A stretch of 64,000 bases of DNA from Sphingobacterium sp. (GTDB lineage Bacteria > Bacteroidota > Bacteroidia > Sphingobacteriales > Sphingobacteriaceae), in NCBI GenBank assembly GCA_031286695.1, contig JAITTY010000005.1:744001-808000 (forward strand), in the 5' to 3' direction. Every line of letters starts with the position of its first letter. Within the stretch, counting starts at the first letter, position 1. Below the pieces are notes generated by a model. The model was not told the DNA's origin. It did not search any database and was given only the letters and a program-made list of their open reading frames with translations. Shown here piece after piece: positions 25,978 through 35,961 of the stretch. Made by a program: the position numbers and the translations under genes.

Positions 25978-27624
25978 TTATTGATCTATTCGAAACCAGT
26001 CCACTTCTGCATAGCCACTATCATTGATATGCTTTTCGCGGCTGGCATAGAGTCCTAACGTGGCTCCTATCCATTTGCCAGGTTTCGCTTGGAAGCCATT
26101 TTCCACGACTGTATATTTTTTACCATCCAAGCTATAGGTCCAGTTGCAGGTCTTTCCATTTTTGACTTGTACACGAAGGTAGACAAAGTCTTCCGGCAAA
26201 GTAGCGATGGGCCTGACCTGCTCTTCAGTCCCCGAATAGGCACTAGCACAACTACCATAATAAAGTTGAAAGCTCCCCTTTTCCTTACGGATAAACAACT
26301 GGCTATAATCTTCACCGACCACCACCAATCCTGCCTTTTCACCAAGTTCCTTCTCGCTAGGGCGCAGTCGTATTTTTGCTGTCGCACTGAAATTTTCGGC
26401 GGGGAATTTTTGTGTCAGTATATTAGGCACCGCCATCAGGTTTTTACTTCCTTCAGGAAGCTGCTGGCTATACAGCCTAAGCTTGCCTTCTTGTGAAGGC
26501 ATAAGCCAGGTACCGTCGGGATTTGCCTGCCATTGCCACTGCAATCCTAAATGAGGAGAATCAAACTCATCCGATTCTTGAGGATTCATCTGAGTGATAA
26601 CCTGTTTTCCTACATTAGGTTTTTTATAGCTCATCACAGGTGTCCCTACGCCATTTCCATCGATATCCTCCCCTATAATAGGCCAATCAGCTTTCCAAAC
26701 CATAGGCTGCAGATGGACCACACGTCCCATGGCTTCTTTATCCTGAAAGTGGAAGAACCAGTCTTCTCCTGAGGGTGTGTCTACCCATGCTCCCTGATGT
26801 GGACCATTAACTGCCGACTTGTTCTGGGCCATAGCCACTTTGCGCTCATAAGGTCCATAAATACTTTTCGAACGCAAAATCAATTGCCAGCCCGTTGATA
26901 CACCACCTGCTGGTGCAAACAAATAATAATATCCATTCCTCTTATATACTTTGGGGCCTTCAATTGTAGGATCCAACTCATGTCCATCATAAACAATCGT
27001 ACCCCTGTCCAAAACACGGTTCCCATCGGTATCCATCTCGGCTACAGCGAGCACACTTTTCAAGCCTGCACGGCTCCCTGCATAGGCATAAGCTAAATAA
27101 GCACGACCATCTTCATCCCAAAAAGGACAGGGATCTATCAGTCCTTTCCCTGGGAAAACCAGTATAGGAGCAGACCATTTTCCCCGAATATTCTTCGTCT
27201 TTATCTGATAAATTCCAAAATCCGGATCGGGGTAATAAATGTAATACTCTCCATTGTGATACCGTATGGAAGGCGCCCATACCCCACCCCCATGTTGCAC
27301 TTTGTTGAACACTTCCTCCGGTAACTGCCGTTGCAAAGCATGTCCTATAATCGTCCAGTTGATCATATCTTTAGAATGTAGAATGGGCAGGCCTGGACTG
27401 TGATTAAAGCTTGAGGAAATCATATAATAATCTTCACCTACACGGATAACATCGGGATCGGAATAATCCGCATTGATGATAGGGTTTTTGAATTTTCCAT
27501 ATCCAAGATCCGGGCTCCAGACCTTAGAATTATAATGTTGTCCGAATGTCAATGATGAACTACAGAAGCTCATAATGGTCATCAGGCAAATATGTTTCCA
27601 TTTTTTTTTATTGGTATTTAGCAT
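25978..27624 (-). CDS. glycoside hydrolase family 43 with C-terminal beta-sandwich
   Basis: The protein has 548 residues and a signal peptide (to about residue 29). The N-terminal five-bladed propeller has NADYSDPDVIRVG, with Asp56 as probable base, and DPTIEGPKVYKRNGYYYLF with the likely acid Glu. A C-terminal DUF1349/GH43_C2-like sandwich follows from about residue 350. Family members are beta-xylosidases, arabinofuranosidases or exo-galactanases. In this pectin locus release of arabinose, xylose or galactose from side chains is expected. It lies 18 bp after the GH95 gene in the same operon. Confidence 0.9.
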   Translation of the reverse strand: MLNTNKKKWKHICLMTIMSFCSSSLTFGQHYNSKVWSPDLGYGKFKNPIINADYSDPDVIRVGEDYYMISSSFNHSPGLPILHSKDMINWTIIGHALQRQLPEEVFNKVQHGGGVWAPSIRYHNGEYYIYYPDPDFGIYQIKTKNIRGKWSAPILVFPGKGLIDPCPFWDEDGRAYLAYAYAGSRAGLKSVLAVAEMDTDGNRVLDRGTIVYDGHELDPTIEGPKVYKRNGYYYLFAPAGGVSTGWQLILRSKSIYGPYERKVAMAQNKSAVNGPHQGAWVDTPSGEDWFFHFQDKEAMGRVVHLQPMVWKADWPIIGEDIDGNGVGTPVMSYKKPNVGKQVITQMNPQESDEFDSPHLGLQWQWQANPDGTWLMPSQEGKLRLYSQQLPEGSKNLMAVPNILTQKFPAENFSATAKIRLRPSEKELGEKAGLVVVGEDYSQLFIRKEKGSFQLYYGSCASAYSGTEEQVRPIATLPEDFVYLRVQVKNGKTCNWTYSLDGKKYTVVENGFQAKPGKWIGATLGLYASREKHINDSGYAEVDWFRIDQ

Positions 27625-27642
27625 AAATTCGAATATTAAGTT

Positions 27643-30105
27643 TTATTTCACAACAAATTCATAAACCTTACCTTTCGTGGTCGAAAGATCATAAAGCGTT
27701 GTTTCAGGAGTTTCAAACAAACTATTTTGCGTTTTTATCAATGGTTTTTTGATTTCATCAACGTCAAAAAAGGAGTTGGGATTTTTTCCATGAGCTTGTT
27801 TCAAAGGCTTCCCTCTTAAATAGAGTTTACTCTTATTGGTGATCCGAATGCGGCAGTTGCCACCTGAGGTGGAGCTGACTTTTAATCTCGTTAACTTTCG
27901 ATTTTTCCAGCTCATATCTATAATAAATCCACCTCTAGTGACTAAACCTTTCACTTCGCCATTCGGTAACTCATCTGGCCAAGCAGGTAATAAAAATATG
28001 CTCCCATCATATGATTGTACCAACATCTCTGCAATTCCAGATGTGCAGCCAAAATTACCATCAATCTGAAAAGGCGGATGGGCGTCCAGTAAATTGGGGT
28101 AAGTACCTCCATTTTGTCCTTTCTGTTCTTCCGGGGCCGGACTCAATTGATCTTTGATCAATTTATACGATTGATTTCCGTCCAGCAAACGAGCCCACCA
28201 ATTTACTTTCCAGCCCATAGACCAACCTGTTGACTTGTCTCCGCGGTAGATCAATGAGTTTTTTGCTGCCTGAGCAAGTTCAGGATTGCGAAACGGTGAA
28301 ATCTGACCCGAGGGAAACAGCCCGTATAGATGCGATATATGACGGTGATGGTCATCTTTTCTATCCAGATCTTTAAGCCACTCTTGAAGCTGACCATGTT
28401 GACCAACTTGCATAGGTGGCAACTGTTCCAGACTTTTTTTGACAGAATCCCGCAATGCACCATCGGCATCCACAATGTAAGATGCACGGATAAAATTATT
28501 AAAGACATCAAACACGAGTTGGTTATCCATTGTTGTGCCCGCGGAAACTCCTACACCTCCTGTTTCATAACTATTTTCCGGACTGATGGAAGGACTGACA
28601 ACAAGCCATTTTCCAGATGGATCCTTCGTCAAAACATCCAGATAAAATATGGCCGCCCCCTTCAACACGTGGTAATAATCCTTCAAAAATTGCTTGTCTC
28701 CTTTATACAGATAATGTTGCCAGAGATGTTGGCTCAACCAAGCTCCGCCCATTGGCCACATACCGTAAAAACCACCGTCCACCACACCCGTAATACGCCA
28801 TAAATCAGTGTTATGATGAGCATTCCACCCTCTGGCGTGATACATTTCCCGTGCACTCTCCTGCCCCGTGACAGCAAGGTCCTTTAACATGCTAAACAAT
28901 GGTTCATGCATTTCACTTAGATTCCCTACCTCTGCAGGCCAATAATTCATCTCGGTATTGATATTTATCGTATACTTACTATCCCATGGGGGTGAAAGTT
29001 TAGCGTTCCAAATTCCCTGCAAATTGGCAGGTTGCCCCCCCGGTTGTGAAGAGGAAATCAGCAAATAGCGGCCAAATTGAAAATAAAGCGCAACTAGCTG
29101 TGGATCAAAGTTTGTCGCAAATTCCCGAATACGCACATCCGTTGTTTTTTTTGCCTGCGCATTGCTCCCAAGGTCTAATTTCACCCGATTAAAGAACTGC
29201 TGGTATTTTCTCACATGTTTTTCCAATGCTTCCGCGTAAGAAATTCCTTTTGCCTTTTCAAAAATTCGTGTGGCTTTTCGTTCAGGATCGATGGAAAGAT
29301 CTTTGTAATTTTTGAAGCTTGTTCCAATGGATACATAAAGGATTACTTCGTCTGCATCCTTGATTGTAATCTGCTCACCATGATGATTAATTTGACCACC
29401 TTTAACCTGTGGATAAACAAATCCGTAGAATGCCACCTGCCCTTCTTTTGAATCCACTGTCCCCCCTTTTCCCCGTAGAAACAATGCATCATTATTTATG
29501 CCGAGGTTAATATTTTGATGTGGACTTTTCCAGTTTAGATCCATTGAAATACTTTTCGCTTTATCAGCTGTAATGCGGATCAACAGCAAACTGTCGACCA
29601 GTGACGTAAACATTTCCCTTCGATAATTGACGCCATCGACTTGATAAGAAACAGTAGTTATCGCTTTATTTAAATCCAGCTCCCGTTGATATTGAATAGG
29701 GTTAAGGTGAGTCGGAAATGCAAGCAATAGACTACCGAAAGTTTGGTAAGGCATGCCATAGTCCAATCCTGCTGGTGCAGCTCTTGGAAAGGCGCGATTC
29801 GACAGTTCCTGCGCTTCTTTATTCCTGCCCTCAACTAAAAGCTGACGAATCTTAACTATATCCTTGTATTTACCCTGGGGGACATTGTTCCCAGGGCGTC
29901 CGGCCCAAATCGTTTCTTCATTCAGTTGAATCTCTTCTTGGGAAACTCCACCGTATACCATAGCACCGATACGTCCATTCCCCAAAGGCAATGCTTCGTT
30001 CCAGTTAGTAGCTTCTTTATCATAGTTTAATTTCAATTCTTGCGATAAACTAAACTTCCAAAACAGCAATAGAGCACTAGAAAATATAAGGTATTTGATA
30101 TTCAT
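27643..30105 (-). CDS. glycoside hydrolase family 95 (alpha-L-fucosidase/alpha-L-galactosidase)
   Basis: The protein has 820 residues and a signal peptide (LIFSSALLLFWKFSLSQ). The N-terminal GH95 block is EALPLGNGRIGAMVYGG with Q-L-N-E-E-T-I-W-A-G-R-P. The (alpha/alpha)6 barrel carries I-N-T-E-M-N-Y-W-P-A-E and H-P-P-F-Q-I-D-G-N-F-G. Family members remove alpha-1,2-linked L-fucose or L-galactose from plant glycans. In a pectin locus the likely targets are fucosyl or L-galactosyl caps on rhamnogalacturonan or co-extracted xyloglucan (inference). It is 14 bp after the upstream esterase gene. Confidence 0.93.
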   Translation of the reverse strand: MNIKYLIFSSALLLFWKFSLSQELKLNYDKEATNWNEALPLGNGRIGAMVYGGVSQEEIQLNEETIWAGRPGNNVPQGKYKDIVKIRQLLVEGRNKEAQELSNRAFPRAAPAGLDYGMPYQTFGSLLLAFPTHLNPIQYQRELDLNKAITTVSYQVDGVNYRREMFTSLVDSLLLIRITADKAKSISMDLNWKSPHQNINLGINNDALFLRGKGGTVDSKEGQVAFYGFVYPQVKGGQINHHGEQITIKDADEVILYVSIGTSFKNYKDLSIDPERKATRIFEKAKGISYAEALEKHVRKYQQFFNRVKLDLGSNAQAKKTTDVRIREFATNFDPQLVALYFQFGRYLLISSSQPGGQPANLQGIWNAKLSPPWDSKYTININTEMNYWPAEVGNLSEMHEPLFSMLKDLAVTGQESAREMYHARGWNAHHNTDLWRITGVVDGGFYGMWPMGGAWLSQHLWQHYLYKGDKQFLKDYYHVLKGAAIFYLDVLTKDPSGKWLVVSPSISPENSYETGGVGVSAGTTMDNQLVFDVFNNFIRASYIVDADGALRDSVKKSLEQLPPMQVGQHGQLQEWLKDLDRKDDHHRHISHLYGLFPSGQISPFRNPELAQAAKNSLIYRGDKSTGWSMGWKVNWWARLLDGNQSYKLIKDQLSPAPEEQKGQNGGTYPNLLDAHPPFQIDGNFGCTSGIAEMLVQSYDGSIFLLPAWPDELPNGEVKGLVTRGGFIIDMSWKNRKLTRLKVSSTSGGNCRIRITNKSKLYLRGKPLKQAHGKNPNSFFDVDEIKKPLIKTQNSLFETPETTLYDLSTTKGKVYEFVVK

Positions 30106-30119
30106 ATCAAGATATAGAT

Positions 30120-31028
30120 TTATGGTTTAATCATTTTAATTTCATGAAGCCAAGCTGTCAATATACTTGGCCAAGTTGCCGTCGACCCTGGATTGTTGAC
30201 CAGAGCGATGGCATGTGCTCCCTGTGGAAAAACATGCAAAGAGGCTGTTATGTTATTTGCTAGTAAAGCTTGATAATATAAAAGGCTATTTTGTACAGAG
30301 ACAGTCCTATCGTTTTGAGCATGTACCAAAAATGTGGGCGGCGTACGCTCTGTCACCTGAGTCTGCAAGCTAAACAACTCTTTTTGAGAACCATCAGCGA
30401 CCTTACCCAATAGATTATCCATGCTTCCCTGATGGACATGATCTCCCTTCATCGTAATTACGGGTGACACCAAAACGGTGAAATTGGGTTTACTGCTTAA
30501 ATGATCTATTGGATCACCCAGAACTTTGATAGGCCGATGTATACTCGATAAGGAAGCAGCAAGATGTCCTCCAGCCGAACAGCCCATCACACCAATACGG
30601 CCAGAATCCACATGCCATTCAGCCGCCTTAGATCGAATAATACGGATCGCTCGCTGTGCATCCTGCAAGGGAGCTAGCGACCGATCGATTACATCAGGCG
30701 AGTTTGGCAAGCGATGAAGCAGTACGAACGCATTGATACCAATGGCATTAAACCATTTGGCCAACTGTGTACCACTGATCACATAAGCCAAACGGGCGTA
30801 ACCTCCTCCAGGAATGATCAACACGGCAGTTCCCGAATTTTCTTCTTTTGCGACCAAAAAAGGAATAATCCGGGGCGCAGCAACTTGATACACGCGTTCG
30901 TTAGCAATACTATCTAAAAGCTTCAACCCTTTACTATTTGGCATTGTTGTATCGTATAACAGAATTGATTCTTGACCGTGGGTCTGTAGATATGCAAAAG
31001 ATAAGAGAATTGTCAATAACTTTTTCAT
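30120..31028 (-). CDS. secreted alpha/beta-hydrolase esterase 2
   Basis: The 302-residue protein has an N-terminal signal (LTILLSFAYLQTHGQ). The motifs are IIPGGGY (oxyanion loop) and GCSAGGHLAAS (nucleophile elbow), with the late Asp/His in H-A-Q-N-D-R and G-A-H-A-I. This is a carbohydrate acetylesterase pattern related to acetyl-xylan esterases. It is only distantly similar to the other esterase of the locus. Deacetylation of pectin oligosaccharides is the likely job, inferred from position between GH28 and GH95. Confidence 0.85.
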   Translation of the reverse strand: MKKLLTILLSFAYLQTHGQESILLYDTTMPNSKGLKLLDSIANERVYQVAAPRIIPFLVAKEENSGTAVLIIPGGGYARLAYVISGTQLAKWFNAIGINAFVLLHRLPNSPDVIDRSLAPLQDAQRAIRIIRSKAAEWHVDSGRIGVMGCSAGGHLAASLSSIHRPIKVLGDPIDHLSSKPNFTVLVSPVITMKGDHVHQGSMDNLLGKVADGSQKELFSLQTQVTERTPPTFLVHAQNDRTVSVQNSLLYYQALLANNITASLHVFPQGAHAIALVNNPGSTATWPSILTAWLHEIKMIKP

Positions 31029-31106
31029 TTACATGGAGATTTAAGTCAAAAAATTAATGTTAGGCCTGTATATCCAGTATTTCAGATCTTTACACAATCT
31101 CATAAA

Positions 31107-32768
31107 CTAATTAATTTTGACAGCATTAGTTTTTGCGCCATGTTTAAAACTTAATTTTCTTTTATCTATGTTCGAATTATTAAATACGATATTTGTAGCA
31201 TTGAGTCCATTCACTTCTAATTCAGGAAATACGTTCCTATCAAATCTTAAACCTTCAAACCGTATGTTGGAAGCATTTTCAATATAAATAGTTGGTGTTT
31301 CAGTATCTTTCGAATGCAAGAATGCATTTTTCACCACAATACCCATTGCATCTTTAAGTTCAATCGCTTTGTTGGCAAGTATGTTAAGATTAGTCATACT
31401 AACCTGTTGGATCGGCATCTCTGGCAATCCGCGAACGAAGATGCCAACATGAGCTCCCCTACATGTAATCGCATCAATGGATATATTACGAAATTGTGGG
31501 GTTTCAATACTTACGGGCGGCGCCTTTTGAACTTCGTTTGCCTGTGGGGGTTTCGTCCAATAGTACATGTCAAAATATATCGCCTCCTGTACAATATTAT
31601 TCATATTAATATTGCGGATATAGATATTCTCTACAACCCCACCTCTACCACGTGTGGCCTTAAAACGTAAACCTTTGTCAGTCCCCATAAAAGTGCAGTC
31701 CTCTACAAAAATATCACGAGCGCCACCAGACATTTCACTACCCACCACAAAGCCACCATGCCCTTTATAGACTTTGTTATGGCGAATAATAACGCGTTCA
31801 GTCGCAATCCCACGTTTGCGGCCCTCTTCATCTTTACCTGATTTTATACAAATGGCATCGTCACCCACATCCAAAACGCAATGCTCAATTAGCACATTGG
31901 AACAAGATTCAATGTCAATACCATCTCCATTCTGGGCATAATCTGGGTTTTTGATTTTCACATCTCTTATAGTCAGATGCTGTGTCATCAGGGGATGCAA
32001 GTTCCAGGCCGGTGAATTTTGGAAGGTTACACCTTCAAGTAATACGTTCTTACACTTGGTCAAAACTAAGAGATTGGGTCTTAAATAATCTTTAATACCC
32101 TCGAAGTCAGTCAATTTCTTACCTTCATCCAACAAGAAAGAACGTTTTTCTTCATGGGCAAGCTTAGATTTCGCACTGGGGTACCATGTTTTGCCATCTG
32201 CACTGATTAAACCACCAGATGCAACTTTATTCCTCCATTCGCTTTCTGTCAATGCTCCTTTACCAACCATCCTCCAAGCATCTCCATTACCATCGATGAT
32301 ACCTTTGCCTGTTATACCAATGTTCTCAAGTTCCGTACCGCTTATGGGCGATTCGTTTCGTGCCGAAACTTTTCCTTCATAATTTCCTGCTACAATTTTA
32401 TATTGGTTAAAGTCATCTGTAAACTGCAAAAATGCATTTTCTTCCAAATGTAGATTCACATTGCTCTGCAATGTAATAGGTCCTGAAAGCCAATAGCCTG
32501 CCGGCACCACGACAACACCACCACCGTTCTTGCTACTAGCACGAATAGCAGCATTTATACTACTGGTATTTATGGTATATCCATCCCCTTTCGCACCAAA
32601 TTTCACGATACTAATCGTATCATTTCGAAATTGAGGTTGTGCCACTTCAGGAAGATTATTCCAATGATATTGACTATCTACCGACTGGGCTTTAATATGC
32701 TGGCATACGCCGAGTCCTACACAAATGCACGCTATTTTCAGCCCTTTTTTCTTAATTTTCTTAAACAT
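31107..32768 (-). CDS. polygalacturonase (GH28)
   Basis: The protein has 553 residues with a signal peptide (to about residue 28). The beta-helix fold carries the family's active-site set: NGDGID (280-285, Asp282), GDDAI (Asp303 and Asp304), GHGG (His337), and RFKATRG in place of the common RIK. It should hydrolyse alpha-1,4-galacturonosyl bonds of demethylated homogalacturonan, either internally or from the end. It follows the PL1 gene by 38 bp and has the same signal-peptide export as the other enzymes of the locus. Confidence 0.93.
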   Translation of the reverse strand: MFKKIKKKGLKIACICVGLGVCQHIKAQSVDSQYHWNNLPEVAQPQFRNDTISIVKFGAKGDGYTINTSSINAAIRASSKNGGGVVVVPAGYWLSGPITLQSNVNLHLEENAFLQFTDDFNQYKIVAGNYEGKVSARNESPISGTELENIGITGKGIIDGNGDAWRMVGKGALTESEWRNKVASGGLISADGKTWYPSAKSKLAHEEKRSFLLDEGKKLTDFEGIKDYLRPNLLVLTKCKNVLLEGVTFQNSPAWNLHPLMTQHLTIRDVKIKNPDYAQNGDGIDIESCSNVLIEHCVLDVGDDAICIKSGKDEEGRKRGIATERVIIRHNKVYKGHGGFVVGSEMSGGARDIFVEDCTFMGTDKGLRFKATRGRGGVVENIYIRNINMNNIVQEAIYFDMYYWTKPPQANEVQKAPPVSIETPQFRNISIDAITCRGAHVGIFVRGLPEMPIQQVSMTNLNILANKAIELKDAMGIVVKNAFLHSKDTETPTIYIENASNIRFEGLRFDRNVFPELEVNGLNATNIVFNNSNIDKRKLSFKHGAKTNAVKIN

Positions 32769-32806
32769 TAGTTTTACTCGTTATGTTATACAAAATCTAT
32801 AAAATA

Positions 32807-34285
32807 TTAGATCTGACCTTCTGTAATAGAAGCCACCAATTTATTGAGATACACCTCTAGGTAAGTATATCCTAATTCAGTCAGATCGTTTGCCTGTTTT
32901 CCGGGATAATTCTTTTTAAGCCATCCATCTGGTATTCCATCCCGGTCATGATCTTGAATGGCTGTTCCAGCTTCCAACGAAGGCCAGGCCCCATACCGAT
33001 TACCCACGGGATCTGGATTAATATCCTGCTGTGAATCAATCAAACCTTTACGAGGATACTGTAGGCTTTTCCATTTTCCCCCTTCGCCATTATGAGGGCT
33101 CTTTCCTTGAAAAGTAGTACTCCCACTACGTGTTTCGTTAATGATCCGCTGATCGACAGCATCACGTACATAGGAGTTACCAGCATACGTCAGTACTTTT
33201 TCGTAAGCTGTTTGTGCCTCGTGGGTATGGATAGTCCCTTGTAAGGGGATCTCCTTATCTAATCTGATTCGCGACTGGACCTGTTCGCCGACGATCCGCA
33301 CACCCTGCCAATTATCTGCGGAGATGCTGGAATTGTGGGTCAGTAGATTACCGCTCACAAAATATTTACCCCACACATCTTTAATGTTTGGAAAAGGGTG
33401 CTCTTCTGTTTTGGCATTAATGGCTATAATTCTATCCTTAATGTTACTACTCGTAGCAGGCCCAGGTTTATAGAAGTTATTAACGATGTTAACATACATA
33501 GCTTCACCGCCATACACTCCGTTGCCATTCCAATTGTAAATTACATTATTACGAATATCGGTCGTATCGCTTCCTGCGTAAAGGGCTCCAGGTCCCAATC
33601 GAGGGCTTCTACTATCGTGATGAGCTAGGAGGTTGTGGTGAAAGGTTGCATGAACTCCACCCCAAATAGCACCATAACCGTGTGGACCTTTGGAATGTCC
33701 AGAAAGACGCAGACTCTCGGAAATAATGCACCATTGCATCGTGAAATTTTTATTGTCATAGAATGAAGCACATTCATCCGTACTCCAACTAATGGAGCAA
33801 TGGTCAATTATGATATGCTGTCTTTGGCGTCCGCCGAGAGCATCCGCTCCGTCAGCATCGCGGCCAGTGAGCAGCAGATCCCCCATACGGAAACGCAGAA
33901 ATCGGATAACTATATTATCCGCATCTACTGAAACAGGATTTCCGGCTAACGTAATTCCTTCACCGGGAGCAGATTGTCCAGCTATAGTCAAATCCCCCTT
34001 ATTTATTGACAGTCGTTTCTGGAGCCATATCGTTCCCCCTACTTTAAACAAAATTGTTTTTGCCCCATCTTGTCGTAGGCACCAGCGTAGCGAGCCTTCT
34101 TTTAGTTGTGCATCACCCTGGTCATCATCACGCAATGTATTTACATAATAGACTGTACCAGCCCGGCCTCCTTTTGTAAACATTCCGCCTCCCTCAGCCC
34201 CCGGAAAAGCTGCAATATGCTGAGCACAAACTCGTGTGTTATAAAATATCAAACACAACATTCCACACCATATCAATTTCTTCAT
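32807..34285 (-). CDS. pectate lyase (PL1-like)
   Basis: The protein has 492 residues and a signal peptide (CLIFYNTRVCAQ). The mature start AAFPGAEGGGMFTKGGRAG and the block L-R-x-D-G-A-K-T-I-L-F-K-V-G-G-T-I are typical of PL1 enzymes from Bacteroidota. D-N-I-V-I-R-F-L-R-F-R and I-D-H-C-S-I-S-W-S-T-D (Ca-binding region) follow on a beta helix. The C-terminus ends with a D-x-D-x-D-G-I-P-D-G calcium-type loop (D-H-D-R-D-G-I-P-D-G). It cleaves polygalacturonate by beta-elimination. It is the first enzyme gene after the Sus-type uptake genes. Confidence 0.92.
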   Translation of the reverse strand: MKKLIWCGMLCLIFYNTRVCAQHIAAFPGAEGGGMFTKGGRAGTVYYVNTLRDDDQGDAQLKEGSLRWCLRQDGAKTILFKVGGTIWLQKRLSINKGDLTIAGQSAPGEGITLAGNPVSVDADNIVIRFLRFRMGDLLLTGRDADGADALGGRQRQHIIIDHCSISWSTDECASFYDNKNFTMQWCIISESLRLSGHSKGPHGYGAIWGGVHATFHHNLLAHHDSRSPRLGPGALYAGSDTTDIRNNVIYNWNGNGVYGGEAMYVNIVNNFYKPGPATSSNIKDRIIAINAKTEEHPFPNIKDVWGKYFVSGNLLTHNSSISADNWQGVRIVGEQVQSRIRLDKEIPLQGTIHTHEAQTAYEKVLTYAGNSYVRDAVDQRIINETRSGSTTFQGKSPHNGEGGKWKSLQYPRKGLIDSQQDINPDPVGNRYGAWPSLEAGTAIQDHDRDGIPDGWLKKNYPGKQANDLTELGYTYLEVYLNKLVASITEGQI

Positions 34286-34323
34286 ACTATCCTTTCCTGA
34301 TTTAGTATTATGTATGTTTTAAT

Positions 34324-35943
34324 TTATTCAAACCAACGTGGGTCTCCAACAGTACCACGTCCACCAAATCCATTACCAGCTTTAATACGGAAGTCTCTAT
34401 TCATCGGATTTACAAATAAATCTTCCGCGGTTCCGCTGAAAATAGTGATCTCCGAAAAATCCCGAGAAGTTCTCTCTATCTGCAATTCATTTGTCCGATA
34501 GCTTCCCGCAAACGATACGTTAAGCGCAGAGCCAGCATGATCGTAGCTCGTTGCGTTTATACGTCCCCCATTGTTCGTTCCAGCGATAATATTGTTACTG
34601 CCGACAAAAGATAAAGGCAATCGAGCTGTATCGAAGCGGAGCAATTGAGCCATTGCTGCATTTTGATTGTAAAAAGTACAGTTGCCAACCACTATTTTCC
34701 CGACAGCGACGCGAACGTCCATCAACTGCGTTGTCAGATCGGTGAAGGTACTCTTGGTTATCGAGATCGAATCCACACTTGCGCTACTACCTCCGATATT
34801 GATCACACCATATCCTCCAATTTTATCGACTATACAATTGTCAAAGTTTATTCCTGTTACCTTTACAGTATTGTTGAGGCGCAGCACTCCACTGCCTAGT
34901 CTTTCTATATAACAATTTTTAAACGTATAGGCAGCTACACTTGCACCATTCTTATCCTGAGAGATCAAAAAAGAGCTACCGTTTGCATGAATTTCGAGAT
35001 TTTCAAACACAACCTCACCTAGCACAAGATCGGTCAACTGCAAACTCGAAAGATTTAACTTAGGGTTATTGCCACTAGCATCTGAGATACCGGTCAGGTT
35101 TAGATTACCGATTCCTGCAGGCATCAGTAAATTGGCCAAATCGTAAGTCTTACCACCTGTAAATACCAACACGATATTGGTTTTTCCTTGGGCAACAGCT
35201 GAACTGACCAACGCAGGAATATCGTCTCCAGGGTTTACCGTTATCATCTCTCCTCCGGCTATACCTAAGGTTTTAACTGTCTTTGCTCCCCGCTCGTTTT
35301 CCTCGTTAAAAATTGCAACGCGATAGTTTGTTCCAGGTCGTAAGCCTTCAATTTTGATATGACCATCGGCTTTATTAGCAGGGGACAAAGTAATCTTCTG
35401 CAGTTCAATATTCTTCACCGGGTCAAAAACGCTAACATGAGTTACACGATCCGTTGCAGGCCAATAGAGCTCGATATGATCCACAGCAATATTCAGTTTA
35501 CTGAATAACTGTTCTGCAGCCGTCTTAAAATATAATTGTGAGTAATTCGATTCTTCACCGGTTTCTGTATTTACTCCTTTCATCCTGACAGAATACCCCG
35601 TGAGGCCATCCAGGTTATCAAATGAAGTCCGATATTCAACCCTTGCAGGAATGGTGGATGGCGCAAACGGGGTCAACGTATCAGCTAATATTTCCACTGT
35701 CTTAACAATTTCGGTAAACTGCAAACTATCCTTACTAAATTCAAAAATATATTTCTGCGCAGCTACTGTTTTTGTATAGTTAATTTCCACTGAAGTTGCA
35801 CCGACCACACCAGTAGTAAACTTTAGCGATTTAAAAAGCCGCTGGTATGAAGTATCCACTTCCCAATCGTTAGTCTTTTTACAACTAAGCAGGTTTAAAA
35901 CCAGAGCCAGCAACATTATGATATTTAAAAGTATCTTTTTCAT
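34324..35943 (-). CDS. surface lipoprotein with DUF4957/DUF5123-type domains
   Basis: The 539-residue protein has a lipoprotein signal (LLALVLNLLSC, Cys21). A first fibronectin III-like module runs to about residue 125 and a second to about 225. From there a right-handed helix-like region has repeated N/I-x-x-x-N-x-x-I turns, ending in F-R-I-K-A-G-N-G-F-G-G-R-G. This matches the DUF4957-DUF5123 proteins that replace SusE/SusF in pectin loci. It lies directly after susD and probably binds pectin fragments at the cell surface. A weak lyase activity cannot be excluded because of the helix fold. Confidence 0.8.
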   Translation of the reverse strand: MKKILLNIIMLLALVLNLLSCKKTNDWEVDTSYQRLFKSLKFTTGVVGATSVEINYTKTVAAQKYIFEFSKDSLQFTEIVKTVEILADTLTPFAPSTIPARVEYRTSFDNLDGLTGYSVRMKGVNTETGEESNYSQLYFKTAAEQLFSKLNIAVDHIELYWPATDRVTHVSVFDPVKNIELQKITLSPANKADGHIKIEGLRPGTNYRVAIFNEENERGAKTVKTLGIAGGEMITVNPGDDIPALVSSAVAQGKTNIVLVFTGGKTYDLANLLMPAGIGNLNLTGISDASGNNPKLNLSSLQLTDLVLGEVVFENLEIHANGSSFLISQDKNGASVAAYTFKNCYIERLGSGVLRLNNTVKVTGINFDNCIVDKIGGYGVINIGGSSASVDSISITKSTFTDLTTQLMDVRVAVGKIVVGNCTFYNQNAAMAQLLRFDTARLPLSFVGSNNIIAGTNNGGRINATSYDHAGSALNVSFAGSYRTNELQIERTSRDFSEITIFSGTAEDLFVNPMNRDFRIKAGNGFGGRGTVGDPRWFE

Positions 35944-35961
35944 AAAACTATCTGCTTGATG

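Noticed and set aside
28330..28803. 157-residue plus-strand reading frame inside the GH95 gene, and a similar 160-residue one at 51261-51743 inside mqo
   Set aside because: Both are antisense shadows of strongly supported genes and have no motifs of their own.
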